A stretch of DNA of 64,000 nucleotides from Prorocentrum cordatum (GCA_963575745.1 CAUYUJ010018305.1:275001-339000), one strand, 5' to 3'; counted from the stretch's first letter, positions 30,820 to 43,125 are shown. Notes: generated by a model not told the origin, from the sequence alone. A program made the numbers and translations.

Positions 30820-31157
30820 CTCCCTCCCCCCTCCCTCTGCCCCGCTCCCTCCCCCCCCGTCCCCCCGCTCTGCCCCGCTCCCTCCCCTCCCCTCCCTCTG
30901 CCCCGCTCCCTCTGCCCCGCTCCCGCCCTCTGCCCCGCTCCCCCTCCCTCCCTCCCTCTGCCCCGCTCCCTCTGCCCCGCTCCCTCCGTCCCCCACCCCC
31001 CCCCGCTCCCTCAACCCCCTCCGCTCCTCCCCCCCCCCTGGCGAGCCGGCCCGTGGAACCACTGGCGGCCTCGAGCGGCGGCGGGGTCCTGGGCGCAGCC
31101 GCTGCCCACGAGACGGTGGACGTGGAGACCGTCTTTGCGGCGGTTGCGCCGCAGTAG
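30820..31157 (+). CDS. Candidate terminal exon behind a CCCTCTGCCCCGCTC pyrimidine tract
   Basis: A C-rich minisatellite (30,820-31,040; CCCCGCTCCCTCTG units) ends at acceptor GGCGAG (31,044-31,045). The exon 31,046-31,157 reads RPVEPLAASSGGGVLGAAAA then HETVDVETVFAAVAPQ and TAG, with nearly all third positions G or C. It would need an upstream exon ending in phase 2; none is identified. Product unknown. Confidence 0.35.
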
Positions 31158-32300
31158 TCGTGCCCAAACGGTCGGAGTCCTGCAGGAATGCCGACACCAC
31201 CGCCGCCGACGCCATCAGCTGTGGCCACCGCCGCCGCCGCCGCTGTAGCCACCGCCGCCCGCCGCACCACCTCCGTTCCCCTCCCCTTCCCGCCTCCCTC
31301 CTGCCCTCCCTGGTGGCACCGACAGTCGCAGAGGGCCCCAGGAGGAGTTCCCCCTTTCATTGCAAATGCACCCACAATGGCTTGCCGGCCGCACGGTTCA
31401 ACAGGCAATGGCCCTCCAGACATTTTCCCCGCCGCAGAGCATGAAGACGAATACAGATGCAGCTATTTGCGTGTACGCCACCTCAGTATCCATTGTTTTC
31501 TTTGCGTTGTGCACTGTGACGATACTGCGAACGTCAAGTCGGAATTCCTCTGGGGCCATTGTGACCTAGCAGGGTCGAAGGCATGAGTTGAACTGCCACA
31601 GGGAATAGGCTTCTGATTTGGAAGACTGAAGTCCTTGACATACTGGACTTCGTATTTAGGAGGGCGTGGAACAGTGTTCGATCAATCAGTAGCAGCTGAA
31701 GGAAAGATGGTAGCCAAGGGGCATGTAGAACAATCGGCAGTTGGGGTAAGCTATCAGAGAAGATGTGGGATAAGGTGAGGCAGCACGAAGCTTGGCGAAG
31801 TTCTCGGGGGCAAGCGAGGTGTCGAATGTGCTGCGGAAGGATGTCCACAACGTTCACTTCGAGGCTTCCAGGGCTCACGTCTTCGAACATGTTCGGCGGT
31901 GTGAGGGGGGCGGCTTTCTCATCAGGCAGAGGGCTTCGTAAGCGCCCTCCCGCCTCCTGTGGGGCTCTCTTAGAAGCCCCCGGGCCTCTGTAAGAAGGCC
32001 CCTGCCTTGTGACGAGACCGCTCCGTTCGCGCCACCCTCCTCTGCGGGCAGCGAACATGTTGCCGCGCCACCGCCATCTTCAATACTTCTTCTCGTACTC
32101 CTCCTCCTCCTCCTCCTTTCTTCCTCCTCGTCCTCCTTCTCCTCCTCTGCAGAGTGCTTGTTTTTCTGGTGATGGCCTGTGCCGCTGCTGCTGCCGATAC
32201 CAACAATACATGTCTGGATGGCCGATGCCGTGCCGGCAGCGCCACGGCGAGGGCGGCGAGGGCAAGGACGTTTTCCCTTCTCCCAGCAGTGCTTGCAGGA
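31158..32300. other. No supportable gene
   Basis: Mixed sequence; a 174-codon minus frame (31,534-32,058) has no motif. 31,920-32,010 carries CTTCTNAGAAG words related to 52.0 and 53.4 kb. Confidence 0.45.
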
Positions 32301-32309
32301 GAAGGAGTA

Positions 32310-32460
32310 GGAGGAGGAGAAGGAGGAGGAGGAGGAGGAGGAGGAGGAGGAGGAGGAGGAGAAGGAGGAGGAGGAGGAGGAGGAGGAGGAGGAGGAGGAG
32401 GAGGAGGAGGAGGAGAAGGAGGAGGAGGAGGAGAAGGAGGAGGAGGAGGAGGAGGAGAAG
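32310..32460 (+). repeat. (GGA)n microsatellite
   Basis: GGA repeats leading directly into family B head sequence. Confidence 0.95.
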
Positions 32461-33170
32461 GACCAGTGTGAACCCAAAAGTCATCAACGATGTTTGAATT
32501 AACCCTTCCTCCAAGCTCCCTCTTCATATGCCCCTACAAGGGTTCATTTCCATTGAGGGAACTGCCTCGTTGGAAGACAGTCGTTTGAAGATCCTGAAGC
32601 ATGCCGAAACATTGTTCTCGGGAGGATTTCAACGCCACGTATCAACTTGACTGCTGCGTCTTGACGATCCGGAATCGTGCCAGAGCGTCATTTGTGAGAC
32701 TTCAACACCGCGAATCAACATAACTGTTGCACCCGCGTAATCCTGAATCCTTCAAGATCACGATTTCTGGTGCGTTGATCATGGGAATCCGTGAAACTCT
32801 TGCAAATTTTCAAAAGGAATGTGCGCGGCGCTAAGGCGAGAGCCACGTTTTGAAAAGGAACCGCCCTCAATCCGTAAAACTCTTGATGCAGTTTTTTAAA
32901 ACGAATGTGCACGGCGCAAAGGCGAGAGCCATATTTTTAAAACCACCCGCCCTCAACCCGTGACAATTTTGCAAACTTTACACACGAATGTGGACGGCGC
33001 TGAGGCGAGAGCCACATTTTGAAAACCACCCGCCCTCCATCTGTGAAGCTGTTGTCACTTTCAAAGCTTCAGAGTCATAAATGGCGAGGGGGTCTCAGTC
33101 GAAACGCCCAGCCCGGCCTGAAAACAGGCCCTGGGGTGCGACAAGAAGAAGTTCTTCATAAGGAGAAGGA
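32461..33170 (+). repeat. GGA-associated repeat family B, copy 1
   Basis: Head GACCAGTGTGAACCC / TCATCAACGATGTT; three units of about 86 bp containing GCGAGAGCCACATTTTGAAA (32,815-33,045); tail module ending GAAACGCCCAGCCC (33,059-33,116); then (GGA)n at 33,172-33,300. Same order as 55,326-56,090 and 58,270-58,735. Confidence 0.85.
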
Positions 33171-33171
33171 A

Positions 33172-33300
33172 TGGAGGAGGAGGAGGAGGAGGAGGAGGAG
33201 GAGGAGGAGGAGGAGGAGGAGGAGGAGAGGAAAAGGAGGAGGAGGAGGAGGAGTAGAGAGGAGGAGGAGGAGGGCGAGGAGGAGGAGGAGGAGGAGGAGG
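33172..33300 (+). repeat. (GGA)n microsatellite
   Basis: GGA repeats after the family B tail module. 33,330-33,660 beyond it is GC-rich sequence with repeated GCCGCCCCGTGCGC words and no supportable gene. Confidence 0.9.
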
Positions 33301-33744
33301 AGGGGGCTCGTTCCCACTTCGCCAGTGAGTGCTTGGCTGGCGCTTGAGAAGCCTCTCCGCTCGGGGGCGCCCGGGGCCGCCTCGTGGCCGCCCCGTGCGC
33401 TGGCCTCGACTCCGCCCCGTGCGCTTCTCCGCTGGTGGGCCTCTGCAGCCGCCCCGCGGCCGCCCCGTGCGCTGGCGGCCTGCAAGGCTCTCGCCGGAGG
33501 GGCGCCCCCGGCTCGCCGCGTGCGCCGCCCCGTGCGCCGGCTTCCGCTGCCGGGGGCCCTGCGCGCGTGGGGCGCCGTTCGTGGCCGCCCGGTGGCCGCC
33601 CGGGTGCACTTGGCTGGCGCGCTGACTCCCGTTCTGCGGGAGAGCTTCAGTCTTCCCCCCGCCGAAGCGGGGGTAATCCGCGCCCCTGCGTTTTTGTTTT
33701 TTCGTTTTATTGTTTTTTTGTCTTGTTTTGTTGCGAATTGTTTT

Positions 33745-34019
33745 TGATTGCTGTTGTTGTTGCTGCTGTTGCTGGTGCCTTTGCCATTGCTGTTGTTGTT
33801 GCTGTTGTTGTTGTTGTTGCTGTTGCTCTTGCTGTTGCTGTTGCTGTTGTTGTTGTTGTTGCTGCCGCTGTTGTTGTTGTTGTTGTTGTTGTTGCTGTTG
33901 GTTGTTATTGTTGTTGTTGTTGTTGCTGCCGCTGTTGTTGTTGTTGTTGTTGCTGTTGGTTGTTATTGTTGTTGTTGTTGTTGCTGCTGCTGTTGTTGTT
34001 GTTATGGTTGTGGTTGTGG

Positions 34020-34051
<32 letters not shown>

Positions 34052-34077
34052 GGTGGTGTTGTTGCTGTTGCTGTTGC

Positions 34078-34130
<53 letters not shown>
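33745..34130 (+). repeat. (TTG/CTG/TGG)n microsatellite
   Basis: Long GTT repeat with GCTGTT and GGTGGT variants. Cys/Leu/Val-rich plus frames and a Gln-rich minus frame are artefacts. Confidence 0.95.
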
Positions 34131-34132
<2 letters not shown>

Positions 34133-34602
34133 GAATTCTCATTTCTGAATATAACTCTTGTTGACCCCCCGTCCAGTGCACATTGTTTTTTCTCGATTGA
34201 AGTGCCCTTCCCGGGGCTCGCACCCTGTTTTTTGTTTGACAGGGAAAATCTTGAGGGTCAAATTGTGTCGTTGGCCCCCGGGTTACAACAACAACGGCTC
34301 CCGCCTGAGAGTCCCTCACAAGTTAGCCAGGACCCCCGCTCTCGCCCGAGACTTCCTTGCATTTTATTCAGGAATCGCGCTCGCGCTTGGGACTTCCTTA
34401 CACTTTATTCAGGAATCGCTCTCCCGGCGCTCTGGAGTCGCGCTCTCGCTGGAGATTTGCTTGCAATTTACTGAAGAATAGCGTCCTTTCGTTGGACACT
34501 CTTGTAATTTACTCAATCGCCGCGCTCCCGACACCCAGGCACCCAGGAGTCGCGCTCACGTGTAGGACTCCCTCACAGATTACCTAAGAATCGGGATCTC
34601 GC
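34131..34602 (+). repeat. R2 head module plus family A unit array
   Basis: 34,131-34,300 starts TTGAATTCTCATTTCTGAAT and includes GTGCCCTTCCCGGGGCTCGC and CACCCTGTTTTTT; 34,290-34,600 is an array of CGCTCTCG..GACTTCCT..TTACTCAGGAATCG units of roughly 43-75 bp. Confidence 0.85.
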
Positions 34603-35935
34603 TGCCCTTCGTGGCCCCGTTGCAGCCCTTCGTGGCTCCCTCGCTTTGTTTCGTGGCCCCGTTGCAGCCCTTCGTGGCCCCCTCGCTGCCCTTCGTGGCC
34701 CCGTTGCAGCCCCTCGTGGCCTCCCCGCTGCCCTTCGCGGCCCCGTTGCAGCCCTTCGTGGCCCCCTCGCTTTGTTTCGTGGCCCCGTTGTAGCCCTTCG
34801 TGGCCTTCTCGCTGCTCTTCGTGGCCCCGTCGCAGCCCTTCGTGGCCCCGTTGCAGCCCTTCGCGGCCTCCTCGCTGCCCTTCGTGGCCCCCTCGCTGCT
34901 TTTCGTGGCCCCTATATATGTATGCCCTTCGTGGCCCCCGCTCGTTCGCGCCCGTGGTGGCCCCATAGGCATGCCTTTCGTGGCCCCGCTGTCGCCCTTC
35001 GTGGCCCCCTCGCTGCCCTTCGTGGCCCCGTTGCTGCCCTCAGTGGCCCCGTCCTTGCCCTCCGCGGCCCAGTATACGTATGCCCTTCGTGGCCCCCGCT
35101 CGTTCGCGCCCGTTGTGGCCCCATTATGCATGCCCTTCGTGGCCCCGCTGTCGCCTTTGTGGCCCCCTCGTGCCTACGTGGCCCGTTGCCCCTCAGTGGC
35201 CTCGTCCTTGCCTTCGCGGCCAGTATGCGTTATGCTCTTCGTTGCCCCGTTTGCAGCCCTTCGCGGCCCCACGCTCCCTTCGTGGCCCCGTGCAGCCCCT
35301 CGTGGCCTCCCCGCTGCCCTTCGTGGCCCCGTTGCAGCCCTTCGTGGCCCCCTCGCTTTGTTTCGTGGCCCCGTTGTAGCCCTTCGTGGCCTTCCGCTGC
35401 TCTTCGTGGCCCCGTCGCAGCCCTTCGTGGCCCCGTTGCAGCCCTTCGCGGCCTCCTCGCTGCCCTTCGTGGCCCCCTCACCCCCCCCCCGCTGCTTTTT
35501 CGTGGCCCCCCATATATGTATGCCCTCGTGGCCCCCGCCGTTCGTTTCGTGCCCCGCTGTCGCCCTTCGTGCCCCCTCGCTGCCTTCGTGGCCCCGTTAC
35601 TGCCCTCCGTGGCCCCGTCCTTGCCCTCCGCGGCCCAGTATACGTATGCCTTCGTGGCCCCCGCTCGTTCGCGCCCGTGTGGCCCCATGTGCATGCCTTC
35701 CGTGGCCCCGCTGTCGCCATTTGTGTCCCCCTCACTGTCCTACGTGGCCCAGTTGCTACCCTCAGTGGCCCCATAGTTGCCTTCTGTGGCCCCGCATTAT
35801 CTGCACTTCGTGGCCCCCGCTCGTTCGCGCTCTTCGTGGCCCCATACGCATTCCCTTCGTGTCCCCGCTGTCGCCCTTCGTGGCCTACTTCGTGCCCTTC
35901 GTGGCCCTGCTGTCGTTCTCTCTCGCTCTCGCTTT
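34603..35935 (+). repeat. CCCTTCGTGGCCCC minisatellite with higher-order units
   Basis: Units of about 21-24 bp alternate TTGCAG and TCGCTG spacers. A longer segment with TATATGTATGCC, GCTCGTTCGCGCCC and CCATAGGCATGCC recurs near 34,915, 35,070, 35,512, 35,640 and 35,805. Frames stay open on both strands only because of the repeat. Confidence 0.95.
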
Positions 35936-35978
35936 CGCTCGTCGTCGCCGTCGTCGTCGTCGTCGCCGTCGTCTTCGA

Positions 35979-36014
<36 letters not shown>

Positions 36015-36036
36015 GTCGTCGTCGTCGTCGTCGTGG
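35936..36036 (+). repeat. (GTC)n microsatellite
   Basis: CGTCGTCGT run following CTCTCGCTCTCGC. 36,040-36,170 beyond it has two GGTCCGCGGCCGCCCCGCCG copies. Confidence 0.9.
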
Positions 36037-36170
36037 TCGGTCCCCTGTCCGTCCCTCTTGGGGTCGGGTCGACGGTCCGCGGCCGCCCCGCCGATCAGCG
36101 CTGCCGCTGGCCAGGCCGACGGTCCGCGGCCGCCCCGCCGCTTGCCGGGGCCCGGCCTGCAGGGAAGAAA

Positions 36171-36396
<226 letters not shown>

Positions 36397-36827
36397 GTGG
36401 TTGTGGTTTCCATACTGGTTTTCATATTGGAGAGGCCTCACAGCCAGCTCCGCCGACCGGGTAGGGGGATCAGAGGCCCCGGGAAGGCCGCGTGCTCGGC
36501 TTCTGGGGGGCGCTCTGGGCCCCCCTTAGGGCCGTCAGCCCGCGTGCCCGAGACTCGGCGATCGACGTGCGATCCATACCTCTGCGCCTGCCCCCCCCCG
36601 TCTGGGCACCGGGGGCAATAGGGCACATATTACAAAACGTGGCTCCTGAGGTCAGATTTTCGTCCATGCCGCCGCTCGGGCCCCTCGTGGGGCCCAGGCG
36701 TGAGCAGGGGCACGGACAGAGTATCGATCGTCTAGAAGCAGCCACGGCTGGCGAATGTCGGGGCCCGCCCTCCTGCTCCTCGGAGGGAGGGGCGGGGGGG
36801 GGGCAGCAGGGAGGAGCAGCGGCGGCG

Positions 36828-37540
36828 GAGGAGGAGGAGGAGGAGTCGGAGTCGGAGTCGGAGTCGGAGTCGGAGTCTGAGTCGGAGTCGGAGTTGGAGT
36901 CGGAGTCGGAGTCGGAGTCGGAGTCGGAGTCGGAGTCGGAGTCGGAGGAGGAGGAGGAGGAGGAGGAGGAGGAGGAGGAGGAGGAGGAGAGAGAGAGAGG
37001 AGGAGGAGGAGGAGGAGGGGAGTAGAGGGAGGAGGGGGAGGGGAGGGGGAGGGGGAGGGATGGAGGAGGAGGAGGAGGTGGAGTAGGAGGAGAGAGGAGG
37101 GAGGAGGGAGGAGGAAGGAGAGGAGGAGGAGGAGGATGAGGATAGGAGGAGTCGGAGGAGGAGGCGGAGTCCCGGAGTCGGAGTCGGAGTCGGACGGAAT
37201 CGGAGAGGAGAGGAGGAGGAGGAGGAGAGGAGGAGTAGGAGGAGAGAAAGGAGGAGGAGGGGGAGGGGGAGGAGGGGGGGGAGGAGGTGGAGGAGGAGGG
37301 AGGAGGAGGAGAGGAGGAGTGAGGAGGAGGAGGGAGGAGGAGGAGGAGGAGGAGGAGGAGGAGGAGGAGGCGGAGGCGGGGAGGAGGAGGAGGAGGAGGT
37401 GAGGAGAGGAGGAGGAGAAGGAGGTAGGAGGGGAGGAGAGAGGAGGGGAGGAGGAGGAGGAGGAGGAGGAGGAGGAGGAGGAGGAGGAGGAGGAGGAGAA
37501 GGGGAGGAGCAGGGGGGGTCGGAGGAGGAGGGATAGGAGG
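36828..37540 (+). repeat. (GGA)n / (GGAGTC)n microsatellite complex
   Basis: GGAGTC hexamers (36,845-36,945 and 37,150-37,200) within GGA/GAG repeats. Confidence 0.95.
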
Positions 37541-37695
37541 ATGAGGACGATGAGAACGAGGTGGAGGTGGAAGTCGAGGTTGGCAGAGCGGCCGCTCACC
37601 CGAGGCCATGCCTGTGATGACCCTCGCGCGCTTCCAGTTTCTGGAGGCCCCCAGCAGTGTGGGGAGACGCTTCGCCGCCACCGCCGCATGCGGGC

Positions 37696-38017
37696 GTCTC
37701 TCTCTCTCTCTCTCGCTCTTGCCTCTCCCCCTCCTCCCTCTCTCTCTCATTCTTCGTTTGTTACTCTCCCTGTCTCTAGCTCTGTTTCTTTATTTGTCTC
37801 TTTATCTGTTATGATATGCATGATATATATATATATATATAGGTGTATATATATATGTATCCCATCCCCTACGTTTTTTTCTTTCTTTCTCTCTCTCTCT
37901 CTCTCTTTATCTCTCAGTCTCTCCCCTTATCGCTGATTCACACCTTCTTTTCCCACACACCTTATTTTGTTGTTGTTGTTGTGGTTGTTGTTGTTATAGT
38001 TGTGGTTGTGGTTGTGG

Positions 38018-38055
<38 letters not shown>

Positions 38056-38083
38056 GGTGTTGTGGTTGTTGTGGTTTTTGTGG

Positions 38084-38115
<32 letters not shown>

Positions 38116-38440
38116 GATGATGTTGTTGTTGTTGTTGTTGTTGTGTTTTTGTTGTTGTCACCTTTTAAACCATAATGACATTCATCGGTGTATGTGTATG
38201 TATATACATATATATATATATATATAGGTGGGTTGTTTCTCTCTCTCTCTCTCGCTCCCCTTTCTCTCTCTGTCTCTGTCTCTGTGTGCTCCGCCTTCTC
38301 TATGTTACCCTCTCTCAACCCCTGTGTGTGTGTTAACTCTTTCTGAAGAGTTTAATTGTTTTTTTGCATATTTCTCTCTCTCTCTCTGCCTCTCCCTCTC
38401 TCTCTGTCTCTCCCCCCCCTCTTTCTGTGCTCATTCGCCC
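37696..38440 (+). repeat. (CT)n, (GTT)n and (AT)n microsatellites
   Basis: CT-rich 37,696-37,930, GTT/GTGGTT 37,966-38,155, TATATA near 37,830 and 38,210, CT-rich 38,235-38,430. A possible exon follows at 38,505 (AG then PSQHEFLGSPRVVF and TGA), too short to call. Confidence 0.9.
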
Positions 38441-38734
38441 CTCGCTCCTGCAGGCTGCGCCGTCCACCGCCGCCTCCGCCGCCGTCGCCGTCTCTCCGCA
38501 GCCTTCTCAGCACGAGTTCCTGGGCAGCCCCCGAGTCGTTTTCTGACAGCCCCGGGGGCCTGGCGTGGGCACCGGGAGGCCGAACGCGCGACGAAACGCC
38601 GTCCGTCGTGATTCCGCGATTGGCGCAAAAAAGAGCCCACCAAGCGGAGGAAGCCGCGCCCATGCGTTGAGAACCCCCGCGTCCGCCGATTCCAGTGTTG
38701 AAAACGGATGTGCCTGCGGGTTTGAGGTCTGAGC

Positions 38735-38787
38735 GTTGATTATGCCGATGATTGCACGGGCGTTGATTATGCCGATGATTGCACTTC
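38735..38787 (+). repeat. Tandem duplication of GCGTTGATTATGCCGATGAT
   Basis: Two adjacent copies of about 27 bp (GCGTTGATTATGCCGATGAT plus TGCACG/TGCACT). Confidence 0.85.
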
Positions 38788-39006
38788 TACGTTCTACATA
38801 GACAGCGACGGCAACATTGAAATGTGGGGCCTGGGGGTGGCCCCGTCGACTCAACATGTTTGGATCGGTGTTTTTTGCGCCAACAGCGGCTCCTCCGACG
38901 CGAGGGGGTCCAGGTTGTCTTCCCTCCATAGCCTCAGCGGCTCGAGCGAGCGGACCCTGCGCGCGCTGGGTGGAGCTGTTGAGCACGCCTGGACCTTTGG
39001 GCGGCC

Positions 39007-39651
<645 letters not shown>

Positions 39652-39855
39652 GTTGAACGCCACCGGTGACCCGGACCTGGCCGACATCCAACGATCCGCG
39701 GCGGCGGTGCAGCAGCGAGTGCAGCGGCGGCGGCAGAGGCGGGCGCAGCGGCGGCGCAGCGGCGGCGGCAGCGGCGGCGCAGCGGCGGCGGCGGTTATCG
39801 GTTGGACGATGCGCGCGGTGTCAGAAGCCATCCGCCGACGTCGTCGTGACGTGAG

Positions 39856-40283
39856 CCTGTTGAGGCGGACGGCGGCCTGGCGCTCGGCGGGCTGCCGCCC
39901 GCTTGGCTCTGGGGCGCGGCCTGTGCGGCGTCCCTGGCCACGTGCCTCTGCGCGGCCCGCGCGTGGGGCTTCCAGCTGCTGTTCGTGTCCGTCTTGCTGC
40001 GGCTCCGCCGCCTGATTTGGTGGCCCTGCTGGCGGCTGCGGCGGAGGCCCTGGGAGGACCCGCGCGTCTTCGCGGACGGCAAGGTCCCGGCCCACGCGCC
40101 GCTGCGGTCCTACCCCGACGCGGCGCAGGCGAGGGCCCGCGGCGCCTCCCCGCGGGTGCGCGACCTGGGGAAGCGCTGCGCATGGCAGTTCAAGCTCTTC
40201 CCCACCCCGGTGGCCGCGCAGGCCGCGGCGCAGGCGCCCAGTCCCCGCAGCCCGCGCGGTGGGGCCGCCCTGGACGAGAAGGG
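39856..40283 (+). CDS. Beta-galactosidase (GH2, LacZ type), N-terminal exon
   Basis: The exon reads a hydrophobic segment (AWLWGAACAASLATCLCAAR and FQLLFVSVLL, possibly membrane-anchoring), then the LacZ N-terminal signature: RPWEDPRVFADGKVPAHAPL, RSYPDAAQA and CAWQFKLFPTPVAAQA, matching the family pattern W-E-x-P ... AHAPL ... YPD..A ... W-x-F...PxP. It ends DEKG at 40,283 before donor GTGGCA. Joined to 40,532 the frame continues GWDVVPVPSNWQM, exactly the family junction. The start at 39,856 follows an in-frame TGA (39,846) and candidate acceptor GTGAG; it is tentative. The enzyme hydrolyses terminal beta-galactosides. Confidence 0.75.
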
Positions 40284-40531
40284 GTGGCATGCGGTAGCAA
40301 ATCTTGGGAGCCTTGTGTGTGTGTGTGTCCTCGAAAGTCCGTGCTTGGAGTGCACCAGCGTGGGCCAGCGTACGAGAGTCGACGAGACATCGCAGATGTC
40401 GCGTCGATGGGCGTCGATTTGGCGTGGACTAGCGTCGATTCGCTTCGGTCCGTGCCAGTCAGCGTCGGTCAGCGTCGATTCGCCAGGGCCAGCCAGATGG
40501 CAGAGGAGGCCCCCATGAGTCACCGCCGAAG
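40284..40531 (+). mobile_element. Introner: TIR element acting as a beta-galactosidase intron
   Basis: The 248-bp intron starts GTGGCA and ends CGAAG. Inside, GGTAGCAAATCTTGGGAGCC (40,293) faces GGCCCCCATGAGTCACCGCC (40,510), imperfect terminal inverted repeats. GGTGG is present on both sides (40,283-40,287 and 40,531-40,535), a target-duplication-like repeat that supplies the donor GT. The middle has GCGTCGATTC-type short repeats. A related copy is at 53,546-53,703. Confidence 0.8.
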
Positions 40532-40802
40532 GTGGGACGTGGTGCCAGTGCCGTCGAACTGGCAGATGCTGGGCTACAGCCCGCCCTGCTACACTAACAT
40601 GATATTCCCGTTCACCGCCTGGCCCCTCCTGCGCATGCCCGCGGTGCCCCATCAGAACCCCACGGGCGTGTACCGCACGCGGTTCGACGTGCCCCCCGAC
40701 TGGCTGGGCGCGGGGCGCCGCGTGCGCCTCGTGTTCCAGGCTGCGGGGCCCGCCGTCATGGCCTGGGTGGACGGCGAGCGGGTAGGCTACTCCCAGGACC
40801 AA
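40532..40802 (+). CDS. Beta-galactosidase (GH2), sugar-binding domain exon
   Basis: Reads WDVVPVPSNWQMLGYSPPCY, FPFTAWPLLRMPAVPHQNPT, GVYRTRFDVPPDWLGAGRRV and AWVDGERVGYSQD, a close match in order and spacing to residues about 80-170 of LacZ-family enzymes (VPSNWQ, PTGxY, GYSQDS). The first base joins the preceding exon's last two to make Gly. The 3' boundary is uncertain: donors at 40,810 (GTGCCC) or a GA/GC-type donor near 40,797 are possible. The next expected segment (SRLPAEFDLT-like) is not found downstream; CTT/CTC-rich intronic sequence follows. Confidence 0.85.
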
Positions 40803-40869
40803 GGGGGGGGTGCCCTCCCCAGCGTGCGGGGTCTCCGCCCGGCTTGTCTCTCGAGCCTCTGGTTCCTCC

Positions 40870-41650
40870 CACTCCTTCTTCTTCTACTTCTTCTTCTTCT
40901 TCTCTTCTCTTCTCTTCTCTTCTCTTCTCCTCCTTTTCCTCCTCCTCCTCCTTTCGGCGGCTCGGGCGAATGTGCTCGCTGTACGTCACGGCGGCCTCAG
41001 GCGTGTAATGTTGGGAGGTGCTGTCTTGGACTGAGTCCTCCTTCGAGCTTCGAGCTGTTGGTTACGTGGTCGTTCAGACGCAGCCATCACCCCTCAGGGT
41101 CGGTCGACCCAGGGGGGAACAAAGTGATACTCTGTAGGGTAAACAGGAGGGAGAGCGACAAGCAGACCCCCCCCCAAGGGGCGGGGTAGCGAAGTCCCCT
41201 AGCATCCTGGGGAGGAGGAGGAGGAGGAGGAGGAGGAGGAGGAGGAGGAGGAGGAGGAGGAGGAGGAGGAGGAGGAGGAGGAAGGGCAGGCACCTGGTAA
41301 TGACCGATGAAGAGGAGAAGAGTGGGATAAGCGGCAGTTGGCGGCAATGGGTCGTCGGGGACAGTTGGAGAGTGGAGAGGCTTGGCGGCGGCTCGCGGGC
41401 GGCGCAATGGTGACGCGTGCGGCCAGGCCACACGCGTCAAGTGGAACGGGACACAGGCCTCCCCTCCCACTCCGAGGAACCCCACAGCACTGGCCACGGT
41501 CCCGCCAAGGGAAACCTCACCCGCCGAGGCAGGCGCAGGGCTCCCGAGGCAGGGATTGGTGGTAGCACCTTCTGCGGCGGCGGCGGCCGTACAACCCAGA
41601 GGCTGTCGTGCCAGCGGCTGCCCTGGGGCAAGCCAGGCCAACCACCGGCA
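40870..41650. other. Intronic-looking sequence; (CTT)n, TTCTC and (GGA)n repeats
   Basis: CTTCTT and TCTTC repeats at 40,875-40,950, (GGA)n at 41,212-41,283. 41,290-41,650 is open in several frames but has no recognised beta-galactosidase segment. Confidence 0.6.
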
Positions 41651-41747
41651 AGGTGCCCTACTGCCCCCCCAGTGTATGAGTAGTAGGTAGTAGGTAGTAG
41701 TAGGAGTAGGAGTAGGAGTACGAGTATGTGTGGTAGTAGTAATAGCA

Positions 41748-41984
<237 letters not shown>

Positions 41985-41985
41985 T

Positions 41986-42085
41986 NNNNNNNNNNNNNNN
42001 NNNNNNNNNNNNNNNNNNNNNNNNNNNNNNNNNNNNNNNNNNNNNNNNNNNNNNNNNNNNNNNNNNNNNNNNNNNNNNNNNNNNN
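41986..42085. other. Assembly gap (100 N)
   Basis: Exactly 100 N between a TAG tract and a GGA tract; a round number usually means unknown length. Confidence 0.99.
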
Positions 42086-42220
42086 AGGAGGAGGAGGAGG
42101 AGGAGGAGCAGGAGAAAAATGAGGAGGAGGAGGAGGAGGAGGAGGAGGAGCAGGAGAAAGAGGACGAGCAGGAGGAGCACGAGGACGAGCAGGAGGAGGA
42201 GGAGGAGGACGAGCAGGAGG
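42086..42220 (+). repeat. (GGA)n microsatellite
   Basis: GGA/GAGCAG repeats right after the gap. Confidence 0.9.
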
Positions 42221-42293
42221 GGAGGGCGGCCGGCTGTCCCGGCCGGCTCCTACACATGGCTGTTAGGTTGCTTTGCCGGGATAAGCCAACAGT

Positions 42294-42834
42294 CACACAC
42301 TTCGTGCTCTTCGACCTCCCAGAACTCCATTCCCGGGCCACATTCTGAATGCCCGGAGCCAACTGTAGGCCACTTCGTGCTCTTCGACTTCCCAGAACTC
42401 CATTCCCGGGCCACATTTTGAATGCCCGGAGCCAACTGTAGGCCACTTCGTGGTCTTCGAGTCCCAGAACTCCATTCCCGGGCCACATTTTCGAATGTGC
42501 TCTTCGGAACTCCATTCCCGGGCCACATTTTGATGCCCGGAGCCAACTGTAGGCCACTTCGTGCTCTTCGAGTTCCCAGAACTCCATTCCCGGGCCACAT
42601 TTTGAATGCCCGGAGCCAACTGTAGGCCACTTCGTGCTCTTCGAGTTCCCAGAACTCCATTCCCGGGCCACATTTTGAATGCCCGGAGCCAACTCTAGGC
42701 CACTTCGTGCTCTTCGAGTTCCCAGAACTCCATTCCCGGGCCACATTTTGAATGCCCGTAGCCAACTGTAGGCAACTTCGTGCTCTTCGACTTCCCAGAA
42801 CTCCCTTTCCTGGGCCACATTTTGAATGCTGAGG
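42294..42834 (+). repeat. 72-bp tandem array, about 7-8 units
   Basis: Units contain CCAGAACTCCATTCCCGGGC, CACATTTTGAATGCCCGGAG and GGCCACTTCGTGCTCTTCGA; starts near 42,317, 42,389, 42,464, 42,579, 42,651, 42,723 and 42,795, with one truncated unit at about 42,505. Confidence 0.95.
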
Positions 42835-43125
42835 CAGGCTGATGCTGCGGTCGAGGCAGGCTGGGGCTGAGGCAGGCTGAGGCTGAGGCCGAGGCTGAAG
42901 GCAGACTGAGGCTGAGGCTGAAGCAGACTGAGGCCGAGGCTGAGGCAGGCTGAGGCTGAGGCTGAGGCAGGCTGATGCTGAGGCAGGCTGAGGCTGAGGC
43001 TGAGGCTGATGCAGGCTGAGGCTGAGGCAGGCTGAGGCTGGCCGAGGCTGAAGGCAGACTGAGGCTGAGGCTGAGGCTGAGGCTGAGGCTGAGGCTGAGG
43101 CTGAGGCTGAGGCTGTGACTGCGAC
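42835..43125 (+). repeat. (GAGGCT)n hexamer repeat
   Basis: GAGGCTGAGGCAGGCTGAGG-type repeats, perfect near the 3' end. Confidence 0.9.

Noticed and set aside
31534-32058. 174-codon minus-strand frame
   Set aside because: No motif, no splice partner, average base composition and overlap with CTTCTNAGAAG repeat words; not enough for a gene call.
37600-37700. Possible exon on either strand (plus PVMTLARFQFLEAPSS; minus RLPTLLGASRNWKRARV with donor GTGAGC)
   Set aside because: Both strands show coding-like composition and plausible splice sites, so the direction cannot be decided and no partner exon was found.
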